Shown here: piece by piece, positions 10,265 to 21,355 of the stretch
Layout: each line of letters opens with the position of its first letter
How positions within the stretch are numbered: the first letter of the stretch is position 1
Assembly (NCBI GenBank): GCA_030734395.1
Contig: JAUZTG010000001.1
Location: 1 to 64,000 of the forward strand
Reading direction: 5' to 3'
Origin: Sarocladium kiliense
Taxonomy: Eukaryota > Ascomycota > Sordariomycetes > Hypocreales > Sarocladiaceae
Length of the DNA: 64,000 nt
The notes under the pieces: generated by a model
Seen by the model: only the letters and a program-made list of their open reading frames with translations
What the model was told of the DNA's origin: nothing
The model's database searches: none
Made by a program: the position numbers and the translations under genes

Positions 10265-12928
10265 TCACTCCTCTCTTACTCTGAATAGCCGCCGTTCCCA
10301 TCCAAACCACATTTTCATCCTCTTACCTATTATGCGCAATAGTACACTGTCAATCTTCGGGCTAGGATGCGGCTTATGAAACACAATTCTGCCTCCTGCC
10401 TCTCCTGCCCGAAAGAATGATACCGCTGATCCACCGTTGCTTCTCGCCAAGAACCCCGCGTCCATCATAGCATGCACGAAACGTTCCCATTGTATATCCT
10501 TGAAGCTGCCTTCCTCCCTCTCTGGGAACATTAAAAGGAAGACCTCTAGCGATGTCTTCGCCACTCGGATCAAATTTGCCCCGTCCATCTCACTGCTGAC
10601 CTCCTCCTGAGCATCCACGCCTGTGCTAGGTAGTGTAGAACTCGTCAGCTCCGTTGCATTGCCCTTGGTTTTAATCTTGCCTCGGCGAGCTGTTGTTGCT
10701 TTGTAGGATCTTGTGTCGTCCCCGCCAAGAAACAGTACTACTGTATCCGTCGGCTTGCTGAATGCCGTTCCTCGAACCGCCTCTGCCTCCGCCTCAGCCT
10801 CGCGTTGATATGCGGTACCTAGGTGGACTGATACTACGCCGAGGAGCTCCTCGACCTCCTCGGCTCTGAACTCTGAGTATTGGAATCCCTCTCGGATCAT
10901 CGCTCGGATCGACGTCCAGAAGCTCTCCACGATTGCCCGCTGCTCTTCTACCTTCCTGAGCCATGCGGCGTCCCTCCTCCCGCTCGGCGCCGCCGCCCGG
11001 TAAAACCCTTGGACGAGCAAGGACCCGACCCGGCGGTGGCGGGTCCAGTGCCCCGTTGTCGGCCTCGCCTCCCTTGACTCCAGTTTCCACCACGCTCGCC
11101 GATCCTCGGACGCCCTCACCTCCGTCACCGTCCTCGCCGCGTTCTGCGGCCGCTACAGCCGGATGGATACGAGCAGCTCATGGTAGCTAGCTAGGTCCGA
11201 CAGTACCTGGTACATTGTCTCGTCCAGTCGGCTCCTTTCTGACGCCTTGCTCGAGAGTTGCTCATACAGCATGCTGAACAGCAGCTCGTGGTCGAACGAC
11301 GTCTGGTCGTCGGGGAGCCCTAGCATCTGCACCAGGCACCAGTCGAGCGGATCCTTGGTCAAGGCCTCCAGGGAATTCGCCTTGCCGTTCCTGTGGACCT
11401 TGCCCGCGATCCCGGCCGGTATCCCGTCGATTGGCTTAAATGCCCAGTGCTCCTGCAGGCCCGGGACGTGAGGGAGGAGGGTCTTCAGTACCGTGATTGT
11501 GTACCGGACCCGGTTGACGAGGAGGAGCTCCAGCGACCCGAGCGCTCGGTCGTACCGGGCCGGCAGCGCCCTGCCGGGTTGCGGCTCGACGTCAATGCCC
11601 CGCCGCACCGTGTCGACGTGCCTGCACTCGGCCTCGACCCAGCACCACCAGTGGTGGTTGACCACCTCCTGCTGGAGGTGCTGCGCGAGCAGCCCGCCCT
11701 TGTCCTCGTCCGTGGCCGCCGCGAAGTGCGTTGCCGCGAAGAGGATCTTGATGTATCGCCGGAGGTATGCGGCATCGCTCTGCAGGAACCTTAGGTGGTC
11801 CCCAGTGGCATCCATGCGCGACCTGGCCAGTGACACCAGCTGGGCGCTGTCAAGCCGCGGCGGCGGGGAGAAGGCCTGGTTGGTGTAGTATGACCATGAC
11901 TCCAGCACGCCCGTCTCCTGGAATGCGCCCTTCCCGACCATGGCCACCCACTTGTCGCTCCGGGGTGGCTGCGAGGCATCTACTCCCTCGAGAATCTTGT
12001 CAACGATACTGTGGAGGACCTCCATCAGGTGCGCCTGCGCCTCGAGGACCAGCGCGGCTCGCGGGAACCCGACCATGTCGCCTCGGTGGGCCGCCCTCTC
12101 TTCCCACTTGACCAGCGAACCGTAGTCGGCTCCGTGCATGACGATGCACTTGACCGAGAAGTCGACGTCGAAGAAGCCGACTGCCCAGCCCATGGTGAGC
12201 TGCCGGCTGTCAAACGCGGCCCACGACGCTGGGGCATAGGCGGTGCGGTAGTGGAGCAAGGCGAAGAGTATCGCCGGGTTCGTAACGAGGACCTCGACGC
12301 TGAGCCACGGCAGCAGGAGCCGCTTTCTCTGCAGCCGGCTCCTCTTCTCGATAAAGTGCCTCTCGCGCGTGTAACTGTACCGCGGGAGGAGCCACTTCCC
12401 CTCCTCGAGCCCCGGCGCGGCCTCCTCCAGGAGAGCCTTTCGCTTAGCCTGGCTTCGTTTCTTCCAGCGGCTCATCAGCACATCAGCGAACTGGCTGAGC
12501 CGCGAGACCAACGACGTCCGCTGGTCCTCGGCCCGCCTCGCGAGGGACCGCGCTATATCCTCGGCCTCGGTGTCAGAGAGCCGTCGGTGGTATGAGAGGC
12601 CGGGCTGCCGCTGCTCCGACTGCATATAGAAGCCGTTCTGGCAGTCGGCGCACTCACACGGCGCGCGCCCTATCGATCGCTGCAAGTCCTCGGGAGACAC
12701 ACCGTATGTTGGAGGGTCCAAACCATTATCCTTGAGGAGGAAGAAAGGGTTCTTCCTCATCTTAATCGCGCCGGAGGCGTAAGCTAAGCAGTGGGTAGGT
12801 CTATGTTGTGAGGAGGAGATGATGCCGAGTGCGTACCTGGGGTTTTCTGGTGTGAATAAGTGTATCTGGGTGATTGCTGGTTTCTTCAGCCTAGATGTGG
12901 TCCGCACCCCGGCCTCGACGCGCTTCAC
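10265..12928 (-). pseudogene. IPA-type fungal protein gene interrupted by one in-frame TAG
   Basis: Two minus-strand frames (12928-11153 and 11128-10265) are in the same phase and are separated by a single TAG at 11153-11155. Reading through gives about 887 residues with no other stop. The C-terminal block FKDIQWERFVHAMMDAGF, then SAVSFF, IVFHKPHPSP and KRMKMWFGW match, from memory, a large lineage-expanded fungal family often labelled 'IPA protein', of unknown function. The codon before the stop is CTG and the next CGG, so CAG-to-TAG, a RIP-type change, is the simplest cause. The true start may be the Met at 12760, because the preceding 56 codons contain a plausible intron donor. Programmed readthrough is possible but no readthrough context is evident. 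Confidence 0.65.
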
Positions 12929-13943
12929 ACTGTGGCTCTGCTGTGGCGGGGCTCCTCTAATGAACCCCTACCCGTTTGGTACTTCTTTACTTCTTCTTGC
13001 TGCCTGCTTGCATTATGTGCCTTGTTACGTGATGAATGCAATCTCGCGCTTCGAAACCCGACTTCACTCCAACTGACCCAACTGCTGTGTTCCCTAAATA
13101 CTACGCTATTGGCGGCTCCTGGTTTCTGCATTCTCCAACGACTCGTAATATAATATGGACTCGGGTGTGGGGTAGATCTGGTGTGCGACTGGGGGTCACC
13201 TGTAAATAGATTCGGCGGTGAAGCTCCCTCATCGCAGGGTTATATGAGTTTGGCCACTGTGGATACTTCTTTTTAAACTCTTGGATGAGATTCCGCATCC
13301 GAAATGAAGAAGATTGAGGCTGGAAAAGAAGCGAGGCGCGTTTGAAACGTCGTCGACCTTCTGCTCCCGACCAATCATCATTTTACTTCACTCCGACGCC
13401 CGAGTTTAACTCGTTCTTACCCCCTGTCCAATGTGCCACGACATTTCACTGTATGGCATTTTGATCCGTTTTTAGTAGCAACGAGTAAGGAATAGAAGAG
13501 TAGTAGTAGGGATTGTACTGTACCGGATCTCTCAAGACCAGGATTGATGGGCCACGCAGGGTACAGGGTAAGTTAGCGGATGCCCAGCTAACATCCGCTT
13601 TCGGTTCCCGGTGAGCGACAGGATCTGTCGCTCGCAACGCGGGCATCAACCAGTTATGTACTTTCATCCGGGGGCCTATTAATGTCACTCTGAAATTAGT
13701 CTTTAAGTGTTTGTTCACATTGTTCTTTTCTTGGTTTAACGAAGGCTTGAATCAGCACTCGGGTCGCTGTGATGATCGCTAATGGACATACAAAGAGGAC
13801 TCTGAGTCAGAATCATGTGCGCCTACAGCGGTTACTCAGGCAATCTGGCGCATTTTGGAATATGACACATGCCGTGGGAATCTGGGAGTATAGGAGACCT
13901 GTTGATACTGTCCGTATAGTAGGATACTTTTGATGAATACCAA
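12929..13943. other. Intergenic stretch without a supportable gene
   Basis: Only short overlapping frames occur on both strands, with no splice-consistent chain and no domain. It separates the 5' end of the IPA-type gene (minus strand) from the 3' end of the OrsD/TLH-like relic (also minus strand), so it probably contains a promoter and a decayed terminus. Confidence 0.5.
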
Positions 13944-16900
13944 CTATACCGCTATCGCGTTTCTTCGTTGTCTGCATTGTTTCTCACTTCCCGACTCACC
14001 ATTACTCTTTGACGTAACGTCTGCTCTGATTCCCTTCGCGCGTCTGCGCTGTTCATAGCTTGGCCCCCCGTACCAATCCGCTTTAGCTATATCGAGGAGA
14101 ACCTCTGTCAGTTTGAGCCCCTCTACGTTCCCCAAGCGTATTTCAGCGAACAGGAACTCCATTATCTGATCCTCAACTGTAGCAAAGTGACGCTCAGTGC
14201 CTTGGCAAAAGCTCTCCACTGAGCGACTATATCAGCGGTGACAGACGTGAAGCCACAGGAGCCTTCTTCACCCTTGAACTCGCGCCCTGCGAGCTCCTGC
14301 ACTCTTCCCCATAAGCTCGACTCCGTCGCCGCGGCCAGGGCGATGGGTACAGTATCACAATGTGCTTCCACCGGCATGACGCACCATTTGACTTGAAACC
14401 TTCCGTGCAGAGTCTCTGACTCACATAGCAGTACAAGCAGCTCAGGAATCCAGCCTGTCTGTCCTTCCTATAGTCGACCCTGCCATGGAACATCATACAG
14501 CTACGGAACGATAGGCACTCATCGAGCTCTGAGCAGCTGCCCCACCCGTATTTCGCCTCTTTTACACCTCTGAACATCTAGTAGACGCGGTAGGCGAGCT
14601 TGCTGAGCTCTTCGACTTCTTCTAAAACTACCTTCCAACCGTTAGAGAGCCCGAGCTGCCTTCGTCGCGTACCTACGCCACGCGATAGGCCCTTGACGCG
14701 GGGCTGAAGGACTAACATCAGATCATGTCAGATCCACAAGCGGATATGGGCTGGGCTCTCTTAAGGTTCCGATAACCATGATTCTAAGCTCCTCCGCCAC
14801 GTGCAAGATTCTGGGGACCCAGAAGTCGTCCGGCGACCGTATCCGCTGCTCAAATCATTGCCGTGCCTGCCTCTCGGATGCGAGGTCTATGCCGTCGTAG
14901 TCAACCGCCAACTTAGTAAGGATTTTGCCTAGAAGCTGGTCGTCATATGCGCACAAGGCCGCAATCATTCTCCGAACTACCGGCTTATTTTTGCAGTACC
15001 CATCTGGCCCTGGCTTAGAATCATATGCTTCGACCAGGCTCTTATCGCTCCCTTGGACTCTCCCGCCAGACGCCGCCTCATCTATCCGGTAGCCCATTCT
15101 CATCTCGTCGCAGACAACCCATCCATGCCCACACATACTAGAGTTCCCTCTTCGGCCAAGAAATCGCGGAATTGCCAGGCTCTCGAGCCACCGAAGGATG
15201 CGCTTCGCGGACTCGCAGGCCTGCCATTGATGGCACTGGTCCAGGCCGGGTCGGGCTCTCTTCGTCCCGTCTTTGCAAAGCACAGTTCGCAGCCAACGAA
15301 TCTCCATTCCTCGGTAGTTTCGTGGATGTGGCCCAGCCGTTTCTTCAGCGCAAACCACGGGTTGGCTTTGATATAGGCCTCGACGTCTTCCACGCTGCCG
15401 CTGCTATCTGCATCTTTCGGACACACTATTTCTGCGTCCGTCGCATTCAAGGCACGGATTTCAGCCTGCCTTTCCCGAAGGTGCGACATGATCTGCAGCC
15501 GCTCTTCCATCGCATCTGCACTCGCCACCTCATTCATCCGACCGAAAATGGGGTCCGCCGGCCATATGGATGATGCCTGGTCCGTACCTTCTTGCGACTG
15601 TCGCAGTGTTCTATCGCGGGATTTCTTCCCTGGTGCTGGAGTCGCCTCCGTGTCGGCGGGCCTCTTGAGGGGGTTCTGGCTACTACCAACGTCCACGCAG
15701 TAGGCGGTTATGGCATGTATAGGTAGCAAGGCCGATATGGTTCTTAAGGAATCACGGCCTGAGCTCACTGCATGGTGTAACCCGGTCTAAGAGCTTGCTG
15801 GCGTGGAATATGGTGGTCTAGGTTCTAGCTTGCTAGGTAGGTGAAGGAACTCGTGCCACCGGGTGGACGCCCACTCATATAGCTCTAGAAGCTGAGGTTG
15901 CAGCTTTGTGGGAAACGCTCCGTTTAATCCGTATGTCATTCCACGCTGTAGCGGACAATGGCCGCTCTGCCACGCGAACACAACGTTGCGATTCGCACTA
16001 GCACTCCTATCGTCGAATCGATTAAAGGGCTTATACACCTCGCGCACATATCTCTCCGTGATACCAATGCATAATTGTTATAGCAGCTGGGAGTTGACCC
16101 GGTGACGCTAGACTTTCTTGGTGGCACTTGTTATAACTGTGGTTAAGCGGCTTGTAGACCACGGTTCGCTGCCTGCTAGAGCATTGGCCCGGAAGAGTAA
16201 GGGAGAAAGCTCGGGCTCGCCGTGGCCTCGGCCGAACACTACGTCTCGATACAGCACATCCACGGCGGGTCTAATGTAGGCCAGGTACTTGAACAGCGGA
16301 AGTCCAATCGGTGCGGGAAGGATCCGGGCCACGATAAACTCGCGATTCATAGACTGCTTAGCCTTGTGGTGTCGCACAACGAACATGATGTACCCGTTCC
16401 ACGCGAAGATGCTTCTTAAACCGAATTCCGTATTGCAGCACCATAGGCTGAGCAGCTCTCGGCATCTCGCGACCTGTCCTCCAGTGAGTTGCATTCCCCC
16501 AGCGAAGGCTGCTCGTATCTGGTTGTCGAGCTTAAGATACGCATCCACCGCCCGCCTGTTCCACGACCCGTTTCGGCGCATCAACCCTCGATGGCTATGA
16601 GTGCACGCCCTCTCCATCAGCTCAAGGTATGCAGATTGCAGCTGATTGTCTGGATGCTGGACGAACGAGTATCCGCGAACTGTGTTCGTCATATCATCCT
16701 TGACCCTGGAGAGGTCAACTGAAGGCCGCCAATCGAACATCATCTCGCTGCAGAGTGTATCGAGCTGACTGATGAAATGCTCTGGGAGGTGACGAAACTC
16801 CCCCATGGTTACACTGAAGGAGTCCCTGTATGAGACAGTTTGCGAGTCTTCACTCCACCGAAGGAGGAACGCGGGATCATCTGAGCGTGCCACGACCCTA

Positions 16901-18689
16901 CCGTAGCTGCGAAGGCTGACCATTTCTTCGAACGCAGACTGTGCGCCGCTGATCATGAACTTATTCCGGGTGACCTGGAGCCTCTCTAGCAGCCGGGTGC
17001 GCGGCCGCGGGTAGCACCAAGAGCAGGGTAGTCATGAAGGGGAAGGGCTAACTCGAGGAACAGGAGGCGTTGGATATAGATCAGGCCGGAGAGGTAGGGC
17101 GTGTAGGAACGTGCTGGTAGGAACGCTTCTGACTCGGGGGAGAAGCCGAGAATGCCGCTGGCAAATATGAGAAACGCCGAACTGGGTTGGCCGTTGGCCA
17201 ATGACTGGGTGCAGAGCGACAGGCTCAGCCCGAAAACGAGTTCTTGCACCTCGATTTCCATCCTGTCTCGGTCACTGACGCTCTTGGAGACATCTTCTTT
17301 ATCACCGTAATCACAGTTCTCAACCTCATTAGCGTGACCTTCTGCTCGGTCATCCTCATCATCGCCGTTACCATCACCATCTTCGTACTGATCGCTGTGC
17401 TGATCATCGTCATCACCGTCTTCGGCGTCTTCGTCGTCATCTTCATCCTCGTCATCTTCATCCTCGAGTAGCTCATCACAATCGTCATCTCTCGTGAGGG
17501 GGGATGTTCCTTCAGCAACATCGATTCTCGCGAAGTGTGTCGAGTCTGATGTACACGAGCTCCAGTTCCAGTATTTGTGGCTCCAGATCTGTTCCAGAAA
17601 TTGCCTCTGCCGCTTGCTCAGCTTCTGCTTACCGAGGACTCGATCCCGTGCCGCAGGGAGCATCAGGAAGGCACGGCACAGTAGCGCCAGGACCCTCTTG
17701 AAAAGTGCTCGGTATTTGCGTGTTGTTGATGAGTGACCGACGAGCTGAAAGGGCTTTGCGTAGGCGGATGCAGGGCGATAACTCCTAAGCCAGCAAAGGA
17801 GCGACCTGCTGGTTTTCTGAGTCGTCCGCTCGCACTGATCCATCACGGTGTCGAATATGCCGAGTACAGCGGCGATCTTTTCCTCATCCTTTAGCTTGAA
17901 CAAGCCATTCTCACTCTCTAGCGGGCCGTCTGTCGCGTCCAAAAGATGTGCGGCTACGGGCGGTATCCGGATGAGCTCTGTAAGAGTTTGACGGTCCAGT
18001 CCGAAGTACGTGGTCTCCCATCCTGTCCGCTCTATCCACGGGCTCCTCTCGGCGTACGTCAAGCAAGATGTTCGCCCGTCGTCGTCTACCCGCTGGCAAG
18101 GCCTTGAATCCTGTAGCACGGATGTTGACACATGCAATGCGCCTCTCCCGACTTCCCGCTGCCTGAGTGCGGTCAGCCGATCCTTGACGCGCTGATCCTC
18201 GATCGGACGTAGACAACTCCCATTGCGCTCTACGGTCCAATACCTCCGTGAGGGGCCAGTGGACCAAGTTTGCAAGTACACGAGATCGAAGCGATCCCGT
18301 TCTGGGGCCACCGCGGTGTGAGTTCGGCGACTTGGGCAGCTCTCAGAGTCGGGGGCGGACTGCGAGCAGTGACGGTATTTTAGTTGAGAACTAATGGTAC
18401 GGAACGGACACGCGGTGCAGGCGAATCCATCGTACGTTCGGAGGTACCGGTCCTCGACCGATCCGTCGGCCCGCGGTGTCAAATCATCAGCGTCTTTCAG
18501 ACCAGCGTAGGACCGGATCAGCTTGGTCAGACCCTTCCTCTCCTGACGTGCCACCTTGTGCTTCTCCCGTAGATGCGTCGTGACTCGAGAGCCAGAGATG
18601 GAGAGAGCGCATCGACACTCAGCCCTGCAGCAGATAAGTGCCTGCGACTCAGAGTCGATACGTAGTTGAAGGTTCTCCAGGCTTGCCAT
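13944..18689 (-). pseudogene. Decayed OrsD/telomere-linked-helicase-like gene, helicase core not seen
   Basis: Minus-strand frames follow one another in the order of one long protein: 18689-16986, 16956-16108, 16047-15787, 15768-15100, 15358-14855, 14577-14227, 14377-14162, 14219-13944. The ATG at 18687-18689 starts MASLENLQLRIDSESQ and is followed by the DUF3505/OrsD-like finger (CRAEC..HLREKH). Residues near 500-560 are an acidic D/E run. The middle contains GGQVARCRELLSLW and IFAWNGYIMFV, a block I associate with the N-terminal part of fungal telomere-linked RecQ proteins. The last segments carry a Cys-rich tail (CLYCYVSQRLC). At least one frameshift lies near 17000 and several more follow. 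No P-loop or DExH motif is visible between 16.1 and 13.9 kb, so the helicase core was deleted or never present. Confidence 0.65.
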
Positions 18690-18938
18690 TCGAGCCCTAG
18701 TGCAGTCGTCCTTCGATCGGCTGTCCGCGACGTAGCATGGAGGATAATGCAATGAACAGGAAGAGCAGGCTATTATGCAGAGGAAAGTATACGATAGACT
18801 AGATTTGCGTGGAACGAAAAGAAAGGAGGTCTTCCCCGCGGTTAGGGGTGCCTTCCAATTTACGAAGCCTCGCCTGTATTGGTGGGCGTGGGAGGTGTTG
18901 AGGTACGCTAAGAGTTTTAGGCCCGGGGAGCCGGGAGC

Positions 18939-19047
18939 TACTGTAGGAACAGGGTGCACCGGAAGGGTGGCAGGGATGGCACGGACGAATTGGAAATAAT
19001 TTCATGTCATTACAAGATTGCATGATGATACGAGCGACCCTTTGTAC

Positions 19048-19052
<5 letters not shown>
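18939..19052. repeat. 114-bp direct repeat, copy 2
   Basis: Matches 6820-6933 in length and almost all bases. It sits just upstream of the OrsD/TLH-like relic and runs directly into a TAG microsatellite that replaces the rest of another OrsD-like fragment. Confidence 0.85.

Positions 19053-19094
<42 letters not shown>
19050..19094. repeat. (TAG)n microsatellite
   Basis: About 15 perfect TAG units. Translated on the minus strand it gives a poly-Tyr run that is an artefact. Confidence 0.95.
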
Positions 19095-19399
19095 GGAAGC
19101 GGATCCGCAGTCGGAAGCGGAAATCGAAGATGGACCAGATCAGACTGGTTTCGAAATATGTTAGGTATCTTTTCTATGGCGTTGACAATACTTTGCCGAT
19201 GGTCTGCCTTGATGTCGCGATGTCGCGTCTTCAAGTGGGTCTTGGTCTCGTTGGCAACACATGCGAACTCGCAGAGCTGACACACTAAGACATGGTACGC
19301 TGAGAACAATATAAAGGGATGAATTGGGTTGCGACTCGCTGGCTGTGTAGCAGACTCCATTATGACGGTATACTGAACCTTCACTTCTTGACGGGACAC
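19095..19399 (-). pseudogene. Truncated OrsD/DUF3505-type N-terminal fragment
   Basis: The minus-strand frame reads YHVLVCQLCEFACVANETKT followed by HLKTRH, the Cys2-His2-like finger that opens fungal OrsD-like and telomere-linked helicase proteins. Coding sense ends where the TAG microsatellite and the 114-bp repeat begin. It is a third relic of this family in the window, besides 13.9-18.7 kb and 31.5-39.2 kb. Confidence 0.5.
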
Positions 19400-19939
19400 T
19401 GTCGCTGCAAGTTCGCGTTTCGTGCTCTTTTCGCGACGTCCAAAACGGCTCTCACACCAGGGCCAATCACAACGCAGTTACCAGAGTCAACCCCCTGTTC
19501 AAATCTAACCCCCTGCGTTTAATCAAATCTACAAGGTTGGAAGTGGGTCGAAGAAATCAAATCTAGTAGTTCTGAATTGATCATTGGCTACTAAAAATGA
19601 ATCGTCGGCAGGCTACCGACGCAAGCCATAATTGGCTACTACGATTACTTGCTTCGTCTGTTACTCTTTACCATACAAGTCAGGATAATAGCTTCTATAA
19701 TAGAATTTTGCCGTAGAAGCGCGGCAGATGAGATATATATGACGCCCCCGGGGGGGGGGGGCTGTGGGGTTTAGCCAAGATCGACGCCATGGTCAACACT
19801 CTCGCCCTAGCCCTACGCTAGACGTCCGGGAACAGGGCAGTAATATCGGAGGGGTTATGAACAGCGGCGCCTCCACTCCAATCTCAAAATCATTATCGAG
19901 TTCTGAACGTCAGTCCCAAGCCTAAGTGTCTTGTAATCT
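19400..19939. other. Gene-free spacer
   Basis: No coding signal is seen. TTGGCTACTA occurs twice around 19585-19640, separated by a small GTCGG/CCGAC inverted repeat. A 12-G homopolymer lies near 19750. This is the 3' flank of the ZIP gene. Confidence 0.5.
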
Positions 19940-21136
19940 TTAAGCCCACTTCCCCAGTAGCGCCATCAAGCCAGCACCCACACAGACGCAGGCAAAAGCC
20001 GACAGCGTCACCTTGATACCGCTCCGCCTCATCTCAGTGAACATGAACTCACGCGCCATGAGCCCGACCAGTCCCGTATACAACAGGATCCCCGCAGAGA
20101 CAGAATCGAATACGCCGTTGACAATTAGCGTTGTGCTGCTCCCCGGCTCTAGGGTCTCGCGGACTCCAAGGCCGGCTGCAATGGCGATGGGAGTCGACAG
20201 TGCATAGGCAACGCCCAGCGCGTAGGGTAGCCATACTTTGCCGGGCGGCCACAGCGCAATGGCTAAACGGGAGCCAAGACCGATGCCCTCGAAGGTCTGA
20301 TGGAAAGCGAGGACGATGTAGAGGACGACGAACTCTTCGCCCGAGACGGCAAGGGCCAGGCCAATCAGGATGGAGTGAAAGATGACGCCGAACTCTAGGA
20401 TAAACAGCGCGGTCATCTGCATCGCGAATGAGTCGGCATCGAAGTGGTCGCGACTGTAGGATAAGCGATCCTGTCCGCTTGCGGGGTGAGATACATTGCC
20501 GGCTACCGAAGTTGCGTCAGCGGATCCTAGGGATAGCTCGTCAGTGATACCATAGCACAAGTCTTCGAAGGGAAATCGAAGTGTTCGGGGAATATCTAAC
20601 ATACCATTACCAACCTCTTCGTCTTGCCCCTTTCCCGACACTTTAATCAAGTCTATGGCCGGGTCGTGCGCCTTGGCTCCCTGCCCTATACGACCGGTGC
20701 CAAGGATGTCGTAGCGGCTGGCAAGCAGCTCAACAAAGAACATAGCAAACACGGTCATAAGACAGATGCCTTCCGGCCAAGGGTACTGCGTGATGGGGCT
20801 GTTCGGGTCGATGCAAGGCGAGCCCAGTGCCTCGACAGCCGGGGCTAGAAGGTGGATAAAGGCTGTAGCGATGATGACGCCGGATCCAAAGTACTTAAGA
20901 ATAAAGAAGACCAGCTGTGGCACACGGAGCCCGGCTGAGCGTGCCAGGACTATGGGCAGTATTGTCCCCAGCAACGAGCCAACCAAGATCACAAAGATGG
21001 CAGAGACACGTAGCCCCAACCGCCCGTCATACTCGTTGCCGGTGCTGCAGTCTATAGTCACAGTAAAGCCGGACTCTAGTGTCGAAGTGTCGCTCGGTGT
21101 GTCCATTTCAGCCGCTGAGCTGGCTGTGGTGTCCAT
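19940..21136 (-). CDS. ZIP-family zinc/iron transporter (398 aa)
   Basis: This is a plasma-membrane-type divalent metal importer of the Zrt/Irt-like family. The frame is open further upstream, but the Met at 21136 (MDTTASSAAEMDTPS) gives a normal soluble N terminus before the first membrane segment (LRVSAIFVILVGSLLGTILP). About eight hydrophobic segments are visible. The binuclear metal-site helices are present: HSILIGLAL in TM4 and the HQTFEGIGLGSRL signature in TM5. The variable TM3-TM4 loop, His-rich in many relatives, has few histidines here, so substrate choice may differ. No intron is needed and no stop interrupts it. It lies just downstream of the broken Cu-ATPase on the same strand. 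Confidence 0.9.
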   Translation of the reverse strand: MDTTASSAAEMDTPSDTSTLESGFTVTIDCSTGNEYDGRLGLRVSAIFVILVGSLLGTILPIVLARSAGLRVPQLVFFILKYFGSGVIIATAFIHLLAPAVEALGSPCIDPNSPITQYPWPEGICLMTVFAMFFVELLASRYDILGTGRIGQGAKAHDPAIDLIKVSGKGQDEEVGNGMLDIPRTLRFPFEDLCYGITDELSLGSADATSVAGNVSHPASGQDRLSYSRDHFDADSFAMQMTALFILEFGVIFHSILIGLALAVSGEEFVVLYIVLAFHQTFEGIGLGSRLAIALWPPGKVWLPYALGVAYALSTPIAIAAGLGVRETLEPGSSTTLIVNGVFDSVSAGILLYTGLVGLMAREFMFTEMRRSGIKVTLSAFACVCVGAGLMALLGKWA

Positions 21137-21355
21137 TCTTTTCGCTTGTAGTCTGCAAGTGCGATTGCATTTGCAGACTACTCTGAAGAAATGTGATGAC
21201 GGATGACTCTTTTTATATGCAAATCTCGCCCGCAACCCTCTGCCCCCTGGAGGGTGAATTGAGAACCTTGATGGCCGTGACTGACCACGTTCATCCATGC
21301 ATGCGCTAGATTCTGGTTGCAAGGGCTTAGCGGAGGCGGAGGGCACTAGCCAATA

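Noticed and set aside
11393..12595. Several long plus-strand frames over the IPA-type gene
   Set aside because: GC-rich antisense shadows; the minus-strand frame spans the region continuously and carries family motifs.
17244..17471. Hydrophobic 75-codon plus-strand frame
   Set aside because: Antisense of the Asp/Glu-rich run in the OrsD/TLH-like relic; the hydrophobicity is a codon-complement artefact.
19010..19094. Poly-tyrosine coding stretch
   Set aside because: Translation of the TAG microsatellite, not a protein feature.
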